Below are positions 1-10,716 of a DNA stretch of 64,000 bases, piece by piece (position 1 is the stretch's first letter; each line of letters starts with the position of its first letter). Origin of the DNA: Pseudevernia furfuracea (taxonomy: Eukaryota > Ascomycota > Lecanoromycetes > Lecanorales > Parmeliaceae). The notes under the pieces are model-generated. The model was not told the origin of the DNA. It was given only the letters and a program-made list of their open reading frames with translations, and searched no databases. Location of the stretch: contig JAIUPT010000013.1 in NCBI GenBank assembly GCA_022315425.1, forward strand, positions 124,001-188,000. The letters run 5' to 3'. The position numbers and the translations under genes were made by a program.

Positions 1-666
1 AAGTGCTGTTGCCAAACGAAGAAGCAAGCACCGTAGCGCTAAAACAACAACGTGCGATTCCTACTCCAAGTTCCGACGACATAGCTTCATCCAGCAAGGT
101 AAAGGTGCCTCTTGCCGCCTTGAAAAGATCCATCCCTTGAGGAGCGACATCGAGTGTAATCACAGATGATGTGTTGGGAAATCGATGTATCCGAACTGAC
201 TCTCTTCGCAAGGGTGAGACATTCGTTTCTGGACCGAATGAGGAGTGGTGGTCCTGCATGTATATGGCCAGCCCTTAACCCTAGCCTTCGGAAGACATGG
301 GCTCCTCGTTTGCACCAGGAAGGAGTGAAGTGACGGCAATACGGTTATTGGTTACGTTTTCGGCGTGTCGACCAGGGTCGCCCTGCATGGCCGCAAACCC
401 ACCAGACAGGCGCGACGGCGTGCTACGTGCAGGGATCCTAGCTGTTTCGGCGGGTTCTGAAATGTGAGAACGTTGGATGGGTTTTACTTAAACGATTGAA
501 TCTAGGCAAAGAGTTTCACCGTCGGGAAACATTGAAGGGGCTCGTTTGCTAGAGGTCTACAGATGGAAGACTGCTGAAATGGGCCGTGGCATTCTCTACT
601 TCCTTCTCCTGTTCGTAGTATACAGGCACAGGATTTTGCACCAATGAAGCACGGTACTTCTGGTCT
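1..666. other. intergenic, no gene seen
   Basis: No open frame of useful length, splice-consistent exon chain or RNA gene is visible on either strand. The left edge of the window may cut promoter or 3' sequence of a neighbouring gene. Confidence 0.5.
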
Positions 667-1932
667 TCAGGCCACCCATTCATAATCCGGGAGCCGATGT
701 TTATCAGTGCTGGCAAAGGCGCTGGCGAAGTATTTCTGAGCGACTTCCAGAACCTTGGTCCAAGCGATGAATGCGAAAATGTTGTTTCGTAGCCATATTC
801 CCCAAGCCGTCTGTGGCGCCATTATTGTAGGGATAAGTGGTGGAACCTTTTGCAGATCATTGATGATTGGCCTCATTTGCTCCTCGTAACCTCTGAGTCC
901 TGCTCCAAGGTCGCCCTTATGCCTGCCGACTTCGCCCGCCAACAGATAGGCGCCGGCGATGGCGAGAGATGTACCACCACCAGTAAACCCCGGTGCGTAG
1001 CCCGCGTCACCAACTAAAACAAAGCGTCCTTTGTACAGGTTTGGGGTTTTGACCTGGACAACCTCGCTGGCGTAGAAGTCTCCTGCCTCCATCATGCCTT
1101 TGACAATCTCGTCGCTCCTCCAGCCGGCGCCTTTATAGCGCTGGGCTACAAATTGTTTGAGCACATCGTCTCCTTGCTTCGTGGCCTCGTGAAATGGCAG
1201 CGTCGCATCGCGACTGTCACGCGGGTTAATACTCATGAGCGTTACTCGATTTACGCCTGATGGATCAGGTCCAACACCGAAAAACCGGCCCCCAATGGCG
1301 CTGTATCCCTGTGCCATTTTACTTCCCTTGAGAAGATCTTGTTCTATGGAAAAGTAAGCCGCCCAGCAGTTTGTCGGTTGTATATAGTCTCGGACACCGC
1401 AGCCAAGACCCATAGCTCGAGTCCTCGAGGTGGCGCCATCACAGGCAACGACAAGGTCGTATTCCGAAGTCGGCAAGCCGTTTGCAAATTCGACCGTAAT
1501 AGGCCCGTCGTCCTTTCCGTTTTGCTGCATCGAGGCGACTTGCTCGCCAAAAATATACTTGATGTTTTCATTGTCCTTGGTTAGATCGAAGAGAACCTGT
1601 GCCAGGTCGCCGCGGAAGATCTCGTACTCGGAGACGAGCGACTGCTGATCCGGATTTCCCGTAGCTTTGATGGTTCCATAAGGTCGGCCGTTTTCGTTGA
1701 CGAAGCTCAAGCCTTCCATCTCCACCGTCTTGGCTCGCACGGCGGCCTCCATGCCCGGCATCTTCCGCATTACAGTGACGCCGACGGTGCGGATGTCGAT
1801 GCTCTGTCCATTGGTGCGCATTTTTGGGAAGCGCTCGATGACAGTGATATCTGCTCCGGCTTTAGCAAACCAGTAAGCGGTCGTCGGGCCTGCGATGGAT
1901 GCGCCCACGATGAGAACCTTTAGTTTAGACAT
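667..1932 (-). CDS. FAD-dependent monooxygenase (PHBH/UbiH-type)
   Basis: An intronless frame encodes 421 residues. Starting at the internal ATG (1932) puts the dinucleotide-binding strand at the very N-terminus (KVLIVGASIAG, GxxxxG at about residues 10-15), as usual for the family; a longer frame to 1980 adds 16 unrelated residues. The second FAD signature is present (VVACDGATSR, Asp-Gly at about 165-166), as is the third (FVLVGDAGYAPGFTGGG, Gly-Asp at about 308-309). The length fits class A flavoprotein hydroxylases. These use NAD(P)H and O2 to hydroxylate aromatic or polyketide substrates, and some inactivate antibiotics. The substrate cannot be read from sequence. No other biosynthetic gene flanks it, so a solo detoxification or catabolic role is as likely as secondary metabolism. 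Confidence 0.9.
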   Translation of the reverse strand: MSKLKVLIVGASIAGPTTAYWFAKAGADITVIERFPKMRTNGQSIDIRTVGVTVMRKMPGMEAAVRAKTVEMEGLSFVNENGRPYGTIKATGNPDQQSLVSEYEIFRGDLAQVLFDLTKDNENIKYIFGEQVASMQQNGKDDGPITVEFANGLPTSEYDLVVACDGATSRTRAMGLGCGVRDYIQPTNCWAAYFSIEQDLLKGSKMAQGYSAIGGRFFGVGPDPSGVNRVTLMSINPRDSRDATLPFHEATKQGDDVLKQFVAQRYKGAGWRSDEIVKGMMEAGDFYASEVVQVKTPNLYKGRFVLVGDAGYAPGFTGGGTSLAIAGAYLLAGEVGRHKGDLGAGLRGYEEQMRPIINDLQKVPPLIPTIMAPQTAWGIWLRNNIFAFIAWTKVLEVAQKYFASAFASTDKHRLPDYEWVA

Positions 1933-4892
1933 TGTATCTGAGTCATTTGTACAATGAAAGAAGCTTCTTCCTTCTTGCAAGAAGAAATTCAGACTGTATC
2001 TACAAAAGAGAAGTGGCTCTAAAGCCTTTACTGTGTACGAGTACGAGTACGAGGGTCATGGAACCCTCAGCCCTGCCTGATTAGTAAATAGTAATTTGGC
2101 AGCGCCTCTTATATGTTACACTCTTCTTTCACCCTCTCATATCTCCTAAACTTCGCTATTGTTCAATCTTTGCGTGATTCTCTCTTACATAGCCTCGATA
2201 TCGTTTTTTCTTCACCTTCGTTAGTCCTCTTAATACGAGAGCTTCGAGAATACTTACTTAGAAGAATCTCGATTGATACGATAGTAACCTCGAGAGAAGG
2301 AGAATAAGAGTGATCTCAGTGATATTGAATAAAGTCGCAACACGTACGAGTACTCTGACGCGTCTAGATCGTCGTCGCTATGATTAAAAGATTCTCTCTA
2401 TCTTTTATAACTTCACTATCAAGCGAAAGATCTCTATGAATCTTAATAAAAAGAAAGAGTCGTAGAAGAGAATTAAACGTAGCGAATTGACGTTTATAAT
2501 AATCTCGTTTTCGTCAATCATAATCAGCCTTGAAAAGTGAACCGGTATGTGTAATGCTAAGCATCTTGGGTGACGTACTGCAACCCGGACGGTGTTTGCT
2601 GTTGAACGTTGAATATGATTACTTAACCTCCCTGGTAGCCTCGAATCCCCATATCCATTCTGACGTTGGCTCGCCAGATTTGGTGCACAAAGAAATAGGG
2701 TAATGCTCGCTAAATTGCCGATAGATTGAACACAGCAGCGTAGGCAGATCAATTCACGCGGTTAGAAATCTGTGCGAGACATTCTTTGTATCATTGTCAG
2801 ATTCAATTCGGTGACCTTTAGCCCTAGTATCTGGCTGATGGTCCTGCAAGGAGCATTGGTGGCAGTGATATCCATCTCCCACTCTACCTCTGAAAACACT
2901 CGCTCCGCGTTTCCCGCCTCTCACCCACCCTGAGCTTCCTTTCTCCTCACGAATCCTAGCTCGTCAGTCACAGCACCGTTTCTTAGCTCGCTTCACAACG
3001 CTGGTGTTGCTCTTGCCGTCCCCGCCAGTCACGGAGGTGCAACGCGCACCTTTCCCTGGTACGGCATCTTGGGTATATAAAGTCTCCCGTTGAAAAAGAT
3101 CATCCACGAGATGCTTCAGCTCATGCCACTCAGGTTCCGTGTCCTTGTAAAGGCGGTGCCACTACCCCATTCTTTTGGCGTCCTTCAGCAAACCAGGACT
3201 TGCGTCCGGGATCTTGTTCGCGCTCTTGCCAAAGTATCGAAGATTGGGGCTTGAGCTCAATAGAACCCAACTATTCTTGTACGAACTCTCCTCGTCACTG
3301 GAATATTTCCCAAGAATCCTGGACATGGCGGATTCCGTGTGACCGGTCTCACCTGGAATCATAGAGAAGTGTCTGCTCGCCTCATTGTAGGAGAAGATGC
3401 GATCAATCCGAAAGCGGTACTCGGAGGTAGCTGCTTGTCCATCTTTATTCACGTCCGTCTTATGCATGACTCGACTGTTGAGCAATGCCACTTGATGTAA
3501 AGAAAAACCCTCAAGAACATGGCCTTGCGATAGTCTCTAAGGTTAACTCTTTGCTCAATGCATCACATGCGAGCGATAAAGACAACGGAGAGCCAAAAAG
3601 TATGTTGATAACATGAAATTTGACGTCTTAATAAGTTTAGTAGTAAGGAGGTATACAATAAGTGATCTTTGTAAGAGAATGCAGCATGAGTCATGCATAG
3701 AGGAAGTTTCCAAATTTTAAGAATTCAACAATTTGCGCACATCTTTGCGGACATGATGCAGAACGAGTTGGCACTTTCTAAAATTGTCTCCCAGGTCTCG
3801 ATCCTTCAAAGAGCCTCGGCGTGCATGCAGCCTCCTGTGAAGACACGCTGAGTGAATGCCATAGCGTAGTAGGCGATGAACGAATCTCTTGAAGTTTATG
3901 AAAGTACCGATGGGGTGAACACTTGTGCAACAATATCAGTCCCCCAACCGCGAGTTGTTATCTACTTGCTGCGGGCAGTCGAGGTCGCTCGTTGTGTCTG
4001 CATACGCTAGCTTCAGGGCAGAAGTGCTGACGCCGCGTGATCGATACTCGCAAGGGTCAGATTGGTAGAACCCCCGTCTGTGCCAAGCGTGCCTCTACTG
4101 TCTGTCGCGGGTATAGGACTGTTGATGAGAGCTTTTTGAGCCGTAAGAGAGGTCTCCCTGTCATCGGATGTACGACCAACAGCTGGCTCATTGTCCGAGA
4201 AATCCCGCATCCTCCAGAGATCTCCCACACATTTAGCTTTTGATGCAGCTTTTCCTTGCAATAACCCGACAACGTGGCATCGCTGCCCTTTTAAATCCCA
4301 GCAACAAGGAGACTGAGTTCGGATCTCGTTTGGCCGATGTGGACCCATCGTATCCAAGGAGGAATACGACGCGGACGGTGATTTGGCCAGAGCAGCTAAG
4401 AGACATGGCTCTAGAATCGCCAAGTGCGTCTGGGACGGACAAAGTGTGATTCTGGATCTCATTGTCCGAAAAGAGGGATGAGCGGCGAATATAGGGTTGC
4501 TCTGAACGTCGAACCTCTTTCTATCGACATTGCTTTGTTACTATATGTCAGTGAGACTACTGAAAGACCGAAAGTTATCAGTTTTTGATTTCTGTATATC
4601 AAAGAAACGGTTGACTTTTGGCTTCGGATTTCCTGGACCCAGGTGAACCTTGATACGTCTGCGTGTAAGTGCGGTTCATCAGCTAGAGTAACATGGGGAT
4701 GAATAGGCCGGTAGATGATGTTTACAAAGGGTATAATCTCGAAGCCAACGATCGCACGATACTCCTCACCCCTTTGCTTCATACTATAGCCCTGATTTCC
4801 CGTCTCGTCACTCTTAAATCGTAAGGAGCTGTCATCTTATCTTTTAGATACTCATCCGAATCTTTCTGACAGGACTTGACTACCTATCTTCT
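1933..4892. other. gene-poor stretch with an AT-rich island
   Basis: About 3 kb without a convincing gene. Around 2100-2530 the sequence becomes AT-rich and full of short TCTC/GAGA-like and CGA-containing tracts with many stops in all frames, which resembles decayed repetitive DNA. A 109-codon minus-strand frame at 3162-3491 and overlapping frames at 4013-4462 match nothing I recognise and show no splice or domain support. Confidence 0.45.
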
Positions 4893-5629
4893 CTCAAAGT
4901 CATCCTCCCTAAATTTCGATTCATCAACTCTAATTCTTCACCGTTAACACCTACCTTATTTCAAGAACTCGAATCGGGGTTTCAAATTCTCGTAGCCGAC
5001 TTCGACGGTCTCATCGAGACCGCATTATTCAGAATATTTAATCCTCTACTCTCGGATCCTCGTCTAGCGAGCAGCATCGAGATTTCTAGGGTCCTAAGAT
5101 CTCCATCCGCCATCAAGCTGGCGCTGCGCTCAACGTCGGGCTCAAAGAAGGAATCTGCTTGTGCGATGAGAATGTCACGAATGGCAGTCTCAACGACCCT
5201 GATGCAAATGCTCGTACATTTATGCCAGACGGGTTCTTCCGCATTGGGGATTTGGGTTGTTTGGATGCCAATGACTATCTCTTCATTATAGGTCGCATAA
5301 GAGAATTCATCAACAAAGGAGGTGAGAAGATCAGCTCGGTTGAGCTAGACAATCTCGCTACGCAGCGTTCGGCGATGACAGAGGCGATAAATTTCTTCGT
5401 GCCTGATGACATCTATGGATAAGAGGTTGGCTTAGTTGTAGTTCTAAAGGATGATGCACAGGTGAAAAGATCAAAGCTGGGAAGATGGATGAGGGATAGG
5501 ATATCTGCACACAAGGTGCCGGCAAAGATAATTTTTGTGCAAGAACTCCCCAAGACGGCGACTGGAAAGACGCAACGCAAGGTGTTGTCTCAGCAGGCGG
5601 CCGAGGACAAGCTCGCGTCGTCTACTTGA
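4893..5629 (+). pseudogene. acyl-CoA/oxalyl-CoA synthetase relic (Pcs60-like), 3' part
   Basis: Two frames together resemble the C-terminal half of the AMP-binding family, closest by eye to Pcs60/FAT2-type peroxisomal synthetases. The first (about 4893-5100) has a stretch starting KFRFINSNSSPLTPTLFQEL, which in intact enzymes leads to the acyl-adenylate loop. After a frameshift the second carries the GEICIRGENVTNG-like region, then GFFRIGDLG, GRIREFINKGGEKIS (the A8 hinge) and, downstream, LPKTATGKTQR, the conserved catalytic-lysine motif. A single in-frame TAA at 5420-5422 splits YG from EVGLVVVL, where intact relatives have a Gln codon. The N-terminal ATP-binding half is missing. The gene is truncated, frameshifted and stopped, so it is a relic. 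CAA to TAA is the C-to-T change expected of repeat-induced point mutation. Confidence 0.8.
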
Positions 5630-7057
5630 AACCATGAGGCCTTTCTGGATCGTGAGCGGGAGATCAGTATGCATGCAAATATTTCTGCCGCGGTCGTTGT
5701 AGAGTATTCTTGTATCTCTATCGTCGTGACATTCAACGCCACGCAGAGGATCTCTTGAATTAGTGAAGTATCTCCGCGCCAAGCCGTTACTGTAGCGGCA
5801 GATCTTAGCAAGGAACCAGGACAAGTAAGGTATTTGTATCTCGCTATTACATTTGGTACTTCTTGTTATTCGCGTAGTGCTGTTGTTAGCGATTGGCGCG
5901 GCTTCAGTGCGTTCTTTCTGCTAACGTAGTGTAGTGTAGATCTGCACAGACAGCTGCTCCATGGAACTTTCTGCACGTGTTTAAAGGGTCCGGAGCCATG
6001 TGAGACCCCATGGAGTAAAAAGGATGCCTTGCAAGTTGGACTATCAGCCGATTCAGTGGGTCGTCGAGCCGCAATACCCATAAAGGTCATCTACAACTCC
6101 ATATCTACCGTACTATCATGGCAAATGGTTGAAGCTAGCAGCATAGCCTCCCTTGATTAACCGCTGAACCCTCTCGCGAGCTTCTAATCGGAATCATCGC
6201 ATGCAGTCATCATGATCAACGGCTAGTGCAACGCTGCAAGGCAACGAAAGATGACTCCGTGTGCTGCAGAAATGGAAACTATCCGGCCACGTCAAATGAC
6301 GGAGTCGCACATGAAAAGCGGCCTAAATAACGGATGAGAATTCTAAACACATGTTCAATTTTGGTTGGATTTATGGTTATCTTTGAGTCAATTTCTTGCG
6401 CCGCATTCAACCTAAATGTAGGGCTGTCATTGTCAGGACTTTACTCATGCGCCAATGAGACGCTGTGCATACACGAGGATTGAAGGCATCATCGTAAGCT
6501 GCGGTACAAGTCTGACTCTCTTGAGTCAAGTTGCTCCATTGGTGCCCTGCACCACATCAAAATAAGGAGAAAGGTAACGCACAAAGAAAGAAAGAAAAGA
6601 AATAGGGAATAGAAGTCAAGGCAACTTCATCTCAAATCGGTCAACACGAACGTGGCGGAAATTCGAGTCGTGTGTGTCAACTTCCTCAACTGCAGGTGCA
6701 CAGATGGTGTGGGTTTGTCACATCTGAGTCACCACAAGATGAGGGTGCAACCAACCATGAGCTCAGGTCTTTCCGGTTTGCTGACGAGGCCACTTGCATT
6801 GAAAATTGCCTCGGAGTTTCTGCTTTCCAATGAAGGGTCGTATCTTGGTGCGGCGTACGTGAGATTCGGGCCTAGTGTAAGCCTGAACCCCTCGTCTGAA
6901 AGGAAAGCGGTAGCACTTTCACTTGAATCCCTTGCATCTCAAACGACAACAATGAATCTAGGCTCTGCAGATCTATTGCACAACATGATATCAGCTTCTC
7001 TCAAGAGGGCATGCAAGCAAGGCTGTTCATACAAGACTATCCTCTGACCGATTTCTT
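5630..7057. other. intergenic, nothing assigned
   Basis: A 131-codon plus-strand frame at 6652-7047 starts with GTG and has no recognisable domain. I treat it as chance. The remainder is likely decayed sequence plus the promoter of the rhodopsin-domain gene. Confidence 0.4.
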
Positions 7058-7106
7058 GGAGAGAACAGGGGATTGAACCTGAAATTGGCTGATCTACGTT
7101 CTCTCC
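7058..7106 (+). promoter_or_regulatory. 9-bp perfect inverted repeat upstream of start codon
   Basis: GGAGAGAAC (7058-7066) and GTTCTCTCC (7098-7106) pair perfectly across a 31-nt spacer that itself contains a CAGG/CCTG stem with a loop. The structure ends 8 nt before the proposed ATG at 7115. If transcribed, it would form a 5'-leader hairpin; if not, it could be a dyad binding site. Confidence 0.5.
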
Positions 7107-7114
7107 TAACAATT

Positions 7115-8601
7115 ATGGTATTCAAGTCGGATGTGAGTCTGCGATCCCTGTGTTTAAGCAATGGGCAGTGAGCGGCAACCTGACCGATGACTAGCCAAGC
7201 CTGATTGGCTTGTCTGGCATCCCGGCCGGCATACCGCCCCCTGGAGTCAGTCCTAACTTCGTCAACCCTCAGACGTTGGCGCCAGCAATTCTTGCCGTCA
7301 ACGTGGTAATGATAACGTGGACGATTCTATTTGTGGTTATCAGACTGTATGCGAATTTCCACACCTCACGAGGTCTAGGCATCGATGATTGTAAGGTTTG
7401 GATCTTTCACCTCAGTCGTTCAAATACTTGATGGTTTTAGACTTCTCCATCGTCGCGACAGGATTAGCTGTGGCGTTTACGGGTATAGTATTCTCAAGTA
7501 AGTCGATCTGCGTTGTTTGAGCCTGACTGGAATCTAAATTTGACACAGTAAACAGAATGGCGAGGCATCTCTTCGATATTCCACTCGTCTGGATAGATGG
7601 ATATTATCTCAAAGTAATGAAGATAATCCCCGGATTCACAATGAGATGGTTAACTAAAAAGGAGTAGCGAAGCTATGCTCTGAACGTAACAGCTGGGCCT
7701 GCAATCTTCTTTGCCAAGAGTACAATATTCCTACTCTATCTTCGAATCTTCGCAGTAAACAAGAAGATGAGATATGGCATTTGGTTTGGATTAGCTTGGA
7801 GTTTTTTGCTATACTGGATCGGTGTTCCGCTCGAGACCTATTTTTGCGCACCACGAATTGGGGAAGGATGGAATATTGAAGCTCTGAACAAAACTTGCCC
7901 CAATTACACGAAATTCAGCGTGGTTCAGGGCGTTTTGGCAGTCGTGTTGGATCTCTACATCTTCGCTCTGCCAATACCGATTATTCTAAGATTACAGATG
8001 GCGCTGAGAAGACGGCTGTCAATTCTCGGTGTCTTTGCGACTGCTATTCTGTGAGTACAACATCCTTCGAACGAAAATGCAATGTCGCAACATCTGACTT
8101 GGCCATAGGGGCATAACCGCGGCAGTCGTAGCAATGATATATCGAATAAACCTCAATAAGACCAATGACCCGTTTTGGGCAAATGCGGCTGTTTACATCT
8201 GCCTGTAAGTCACTCCTGCGGGTCTGTGCAGTTATCCTATAGCTAACGCTCAATTTAGTACCTGTGAGAATTACGTGGCGATAATTGTTGGCTCAATGCC
8301 AGCATTCGCGTCCTTCTTCAAAGGCGAGATGCCTGGTGCGTCTTGGTTGACCAGCATGAACTCCCTCGTTGGCCCAAGCAATAAGGTCGGGCTCGTGCAT
8401 AGATCCAACACGGGGACACCTTTTTCTGGAGGGTCCATGCTTCCTGGCGGCCACACACGCGAAAGGGGTTATCATGAGTTAGGATCAGTGAGGACCGATA
8501 CTCGGGGGGAGGGTGCTGCCCCAAGGACGCTCGAGGAGGGCGTCGTCCACAAGACCATTGCCGTTCACCAGTCAATGAGCCAAGGGCCACCGGCTGCCTA
8601 G
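7115..8601 (+). CDS. fungal rhodopsin-domain (PTH11-like) membrane protein
   Basis: Seven exons (7115-7132, 7195-7390, 7441-7497, 7549-7613, 7668-8050, 8109-8204, 8259-8601) give 385 residues in frame. The first is a six-codon exon, proposed because the second has no ATG in frame; GTGAGT/TAG flanks fit. The protein has a Pro-rich lumenal start, multiple hydrophobic helices, the family's GIDDY after helix 1-2, MRYGIWFGLAWSFLLYW, VLDLYIFALPIP and ENYVAIIVGSMPAFASFFK, then a hydrophilic C-tail. This is the order of the fungal 'rhodopsin' domain (seven-helix, unrelated to retinal proteins), common as plasma-membrane receptors of unknown ligand. No N-terminal CFEM Cys cluster is present. The micro-exon is the least certain part. 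Confidence 0.85.
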
Positions 8602-9126
8602 GGTGAAAAGATAGCTTTTCCTTGCAATATGCCCCCGTGCTTATTCACATGATGAAATTTTGGGCCCTGATAGAAATGTTGGATTCTTTAATGATTACAC
8701 TACTGGGTGCAACTCCTCCGGGCTAGCCTCCTACGCGTACGGCCTTGGGGGTGATGTATAGCTGAATCAAAATTCCTTCTCATTCTGTGTTTGGTGCTGG
8801 GGAAATTTCGAGGTCGTCCCGTATCTCAGCCTCTGCTCAGCTAGCTCACACGCTAAAGCGGCCATGATACCTTAGCTTGGCAAATTATTATATTTTGCAC
8901 ACGCTAAATCCTATCAGTAGCCTAACCATCTCCATGCTTGATCCCCCATCAAGCCTTTCCAACATCAATTCCCAATCCTTACACTTTCCTCCGACGGTGG
9001 ACATGTACCTTGCTCCCCACATGTCCTACCACTGACCCATAACCTCCGCATCTCGTGGCCGACCCCCAGAAACATAGAGCCCTCCCCTTCCACCCCATCT
9101 CCTCAAACCGACAACCAATCCAGCGC
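8602..9126. other. intergenic between tandem genes
   Basis: About 0.5 kb with no gene seen. It should contain the terminator of the rhodopsin-domain gene and the promoter of the bL28m gene. Confidence 0.5.
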
Positions 9127-9147
9127 AAAAAAAAAAAAAAAAAAAAA
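9127..9147 (+). repeat. A21 homopolymer in 5' leader
   Basis: Twenty-one consecutive A residues lie 14 nt before the ATG of the bL28m gene. Poly(dA:dT) tracts exclude nucleosomes and are common in fungal promoters, but this one is close enough to the start to lie in the mRNA leader. Confidence 0.9.
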
Positions 9148-9161
9148 CAATCCTCACGACC

Positions 9162-10286
9162 ATGGCCCTCCCCAAACCCCCATCTCTCCGCTGCCTCCGC
9201 TCCTTCACCACCACCCTCCCCGCGCCGAAGCCCGCCCTCCCGCCCCCCGTCCCCGGCTACGCCAAAGGCCCACCCCCCTACCCCTACGGCCCGGCCCAGC
9301 ACTACAAGCAGTCCGACTCGGGCCTCTACGGCGGCGCGACGATCCAGTTCGGCAACAAGGTGTCGGAGAAATACGCGCGCAAGTCGCGGCGCGCGTGGCG
9401 GCCCAACGTGCACAACAAGCGGCTCTGGAGCGACGGGCTGGGCCGGTTCGTGCAGGTCAAGGTGCGGGCGCGGGTGCTGCGGACGATTGACAAGTGCGGG
9501 GGGCTGGACGAGTACCTGCTGGGGGAGAAGCCGGGCCGGGTGAAGGAGTTGGGGGTGGCCGGGTGGGGGCTGCGGTGGTTGGTGTCGAGGACGGGGAAGG
9601 TGAGACGGAGGGTGGAGGGGCAGAGGGAAGCGTTGGGGTTGCCGGCGACGACGACGCGGAGGGGGAAAGCGACGAGGGCGGAGGGGAGTGCAGGGGTGGA
9701 TACGTTGGAGGACGAAGTCGAGAGGGCGAGCGGGGAGGTCGTCGGGCGGATTGGAGGCGGCGGCGCCCACGCGGATTCAAAGGGGCTCTCGGAGGCAGAA
9801 GCCGAAGAGCTTGGATACGGGGGAAGTTCCGTCGACCCTCCTTCGTCAAAACCCACGGCGCTAGAAGACCACATCAACCGCACCATCCAGGCCGTCGAAG
9901 CCGAAACCATGGCCGAAGCCGCACGTCCAGCCCATCAGGCCCAAAAAACCCCTTCCCACTACAGCAAGGGCGAAAAACGAGCCTGGCGAGCCGCGCAGGC
10001 TTTACTAAACCCGGATCAAGAAGGGGAGTTGGCTACGGAAGGAGAGTCGGCGCTAATGGCAGAAGTAGCGATGATAGAAGAGGTCGTGGAAGCCGAGATG
10101 GATGGATTAAAGGTTGAGGGAAGGGTAAGATTGGCGATGGCGATGGGGAGGCTGAGGAGTGCCAGTCAGGAGCTTGAGTTGGTGAAGGCTGGGGGCGGGG
10201 CTGCGGAGGAGAAGGGATTGGAGAAGGAAAAGGAAGCGCAAGGGGGAATACTGGCAAAGATAAAGGGACTTTTCGGGAGACGGTGA
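9162..10286 (+). CDS. mitochondrial large-subunit ribosomal protein bL28m
   Basis: An intronless frame gives 374 residues. The N-terminus is Arg/Ser/Thr-rich with few acids (MALPKPPSLRCLRSFTT), as in a mitochondrial presequence. At about residues 48-115 lies the bL28 core: GLYGGATIQFGNKVSEKY, KSRRAWRPNVHNKRLWSDGL and a following LRTIDKCGGLDEYLL, matching the yeast Mrpl24 and fungal mL28 pattern. The C-terminal half is a long Ala/Glu/Lys-rich fungal extension. Role: structural component of the mitoribosome large subunit. Base composition is odd: the first roughly 160 nt are C-rich, the next roughly 400 nt G-rich on the same strand. That skew creates many spurious antisense frames. Confidence 0.88.
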   Translation: MALPKPPSLRCLRSFTTTLPAPKPALPPPVPGYAKGPPPYPYGPAQHYKQSDSGLYGGATIQFGNKVSEKYARKSRRAWRPNVHNKRLWSDGLGRFVQVKVRARVLRTIDKCGGLDEYLLGEKPGRVKELGVAGWGLRWLVSRTGKVRRRVEGQREALGLPATTTRRGKATRAEGSAGVDTLEDEVERASGEVVGRIGGGGAHADSKGLSEAEAEELGYGGSSVDPPSSKPTALEDHINRTIQAVEAETMAEAARPAHQAQKTPSHYSKGEKRAWRAAQALLNPDQEGELATEGESALMAEVAMIEEVVEAEMDGLKVEGRVRLAMAMGRLRSASQELELVKAGGGAAEEKGLEKEKEAQGGILAKIKGLFGRR

Positions 10287-10716
10287 TGTATGAAAAGAGC
10301 AGGGAGGAAGTCGGGAAGCTGTTTACAATAGCGGAACAGCAAAAGGGCATGCCAGACTGCATTGGTGATGTCTGCACTGGGCCGTGGTTTATTGGAAATG
10401 CCTGGCTTTAGCCTCGATCAAGTCTGGCTTGATATCTCGCTCAATGGAAGGTATATACAACAAAGCAATCCCAGAAAGCGCTGTAAGACTATAGCGTCCC
10501 TCTCTAACGCGACGGCCGTAATATGCTGAGAAACGTTAGACGAGATCCCTTAACCCTATGCCGCCAGGCATCTCCACACTCCCGGCGAGATCCACTGGTA
10601 CATCCCTATATCGATGAGATATAACAGCCTGTGTCAGTCCCAGCCAAGAGAAACAAGAAAATCACCGAGCAATTGCAATTGCCCGTCAATATATACACAA
10701 GTACTGTGCCCTTCCT
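10287..10716. other. convergent 3' intergenic region
   Basis: Lies between the stop codons of bL28m (plus) and sec3 (minus). No gene or RNA is seen; it must carry both terminators. Confidence 0.5.

Noticed and set aside
667..1932. Start of a secondary-metabolite cluster
   Set aside because: No synthase, terpene cyclase or other tailoring gene is nearby; the P450 is about 58 kb away.
3162..3491. 109-codon minus-strand frame
   Set aside because: Has an ATG but no domain, no splice-compatible partners and lies in decayed sequence.
6652..7047. 131-codon plus-strand frame
   Set aside because: Begins with GTG, no recognisable motif, and both strands give equally plausible chance reading.
7058..7106. 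tRNA-like hairpin with a GGTTCAATCC-type loop on the minus strand
   Set aside because: Only an outer stem and one inner arm exist; no anticodon or D arm, and 49 nt is too short for a nuclear tRNA.
9326..9910. Long antisense Pro/Ser/Arg-rich frames across the bL28m gene
   Set aside because: They are products of the extreme base skew of the true gene.
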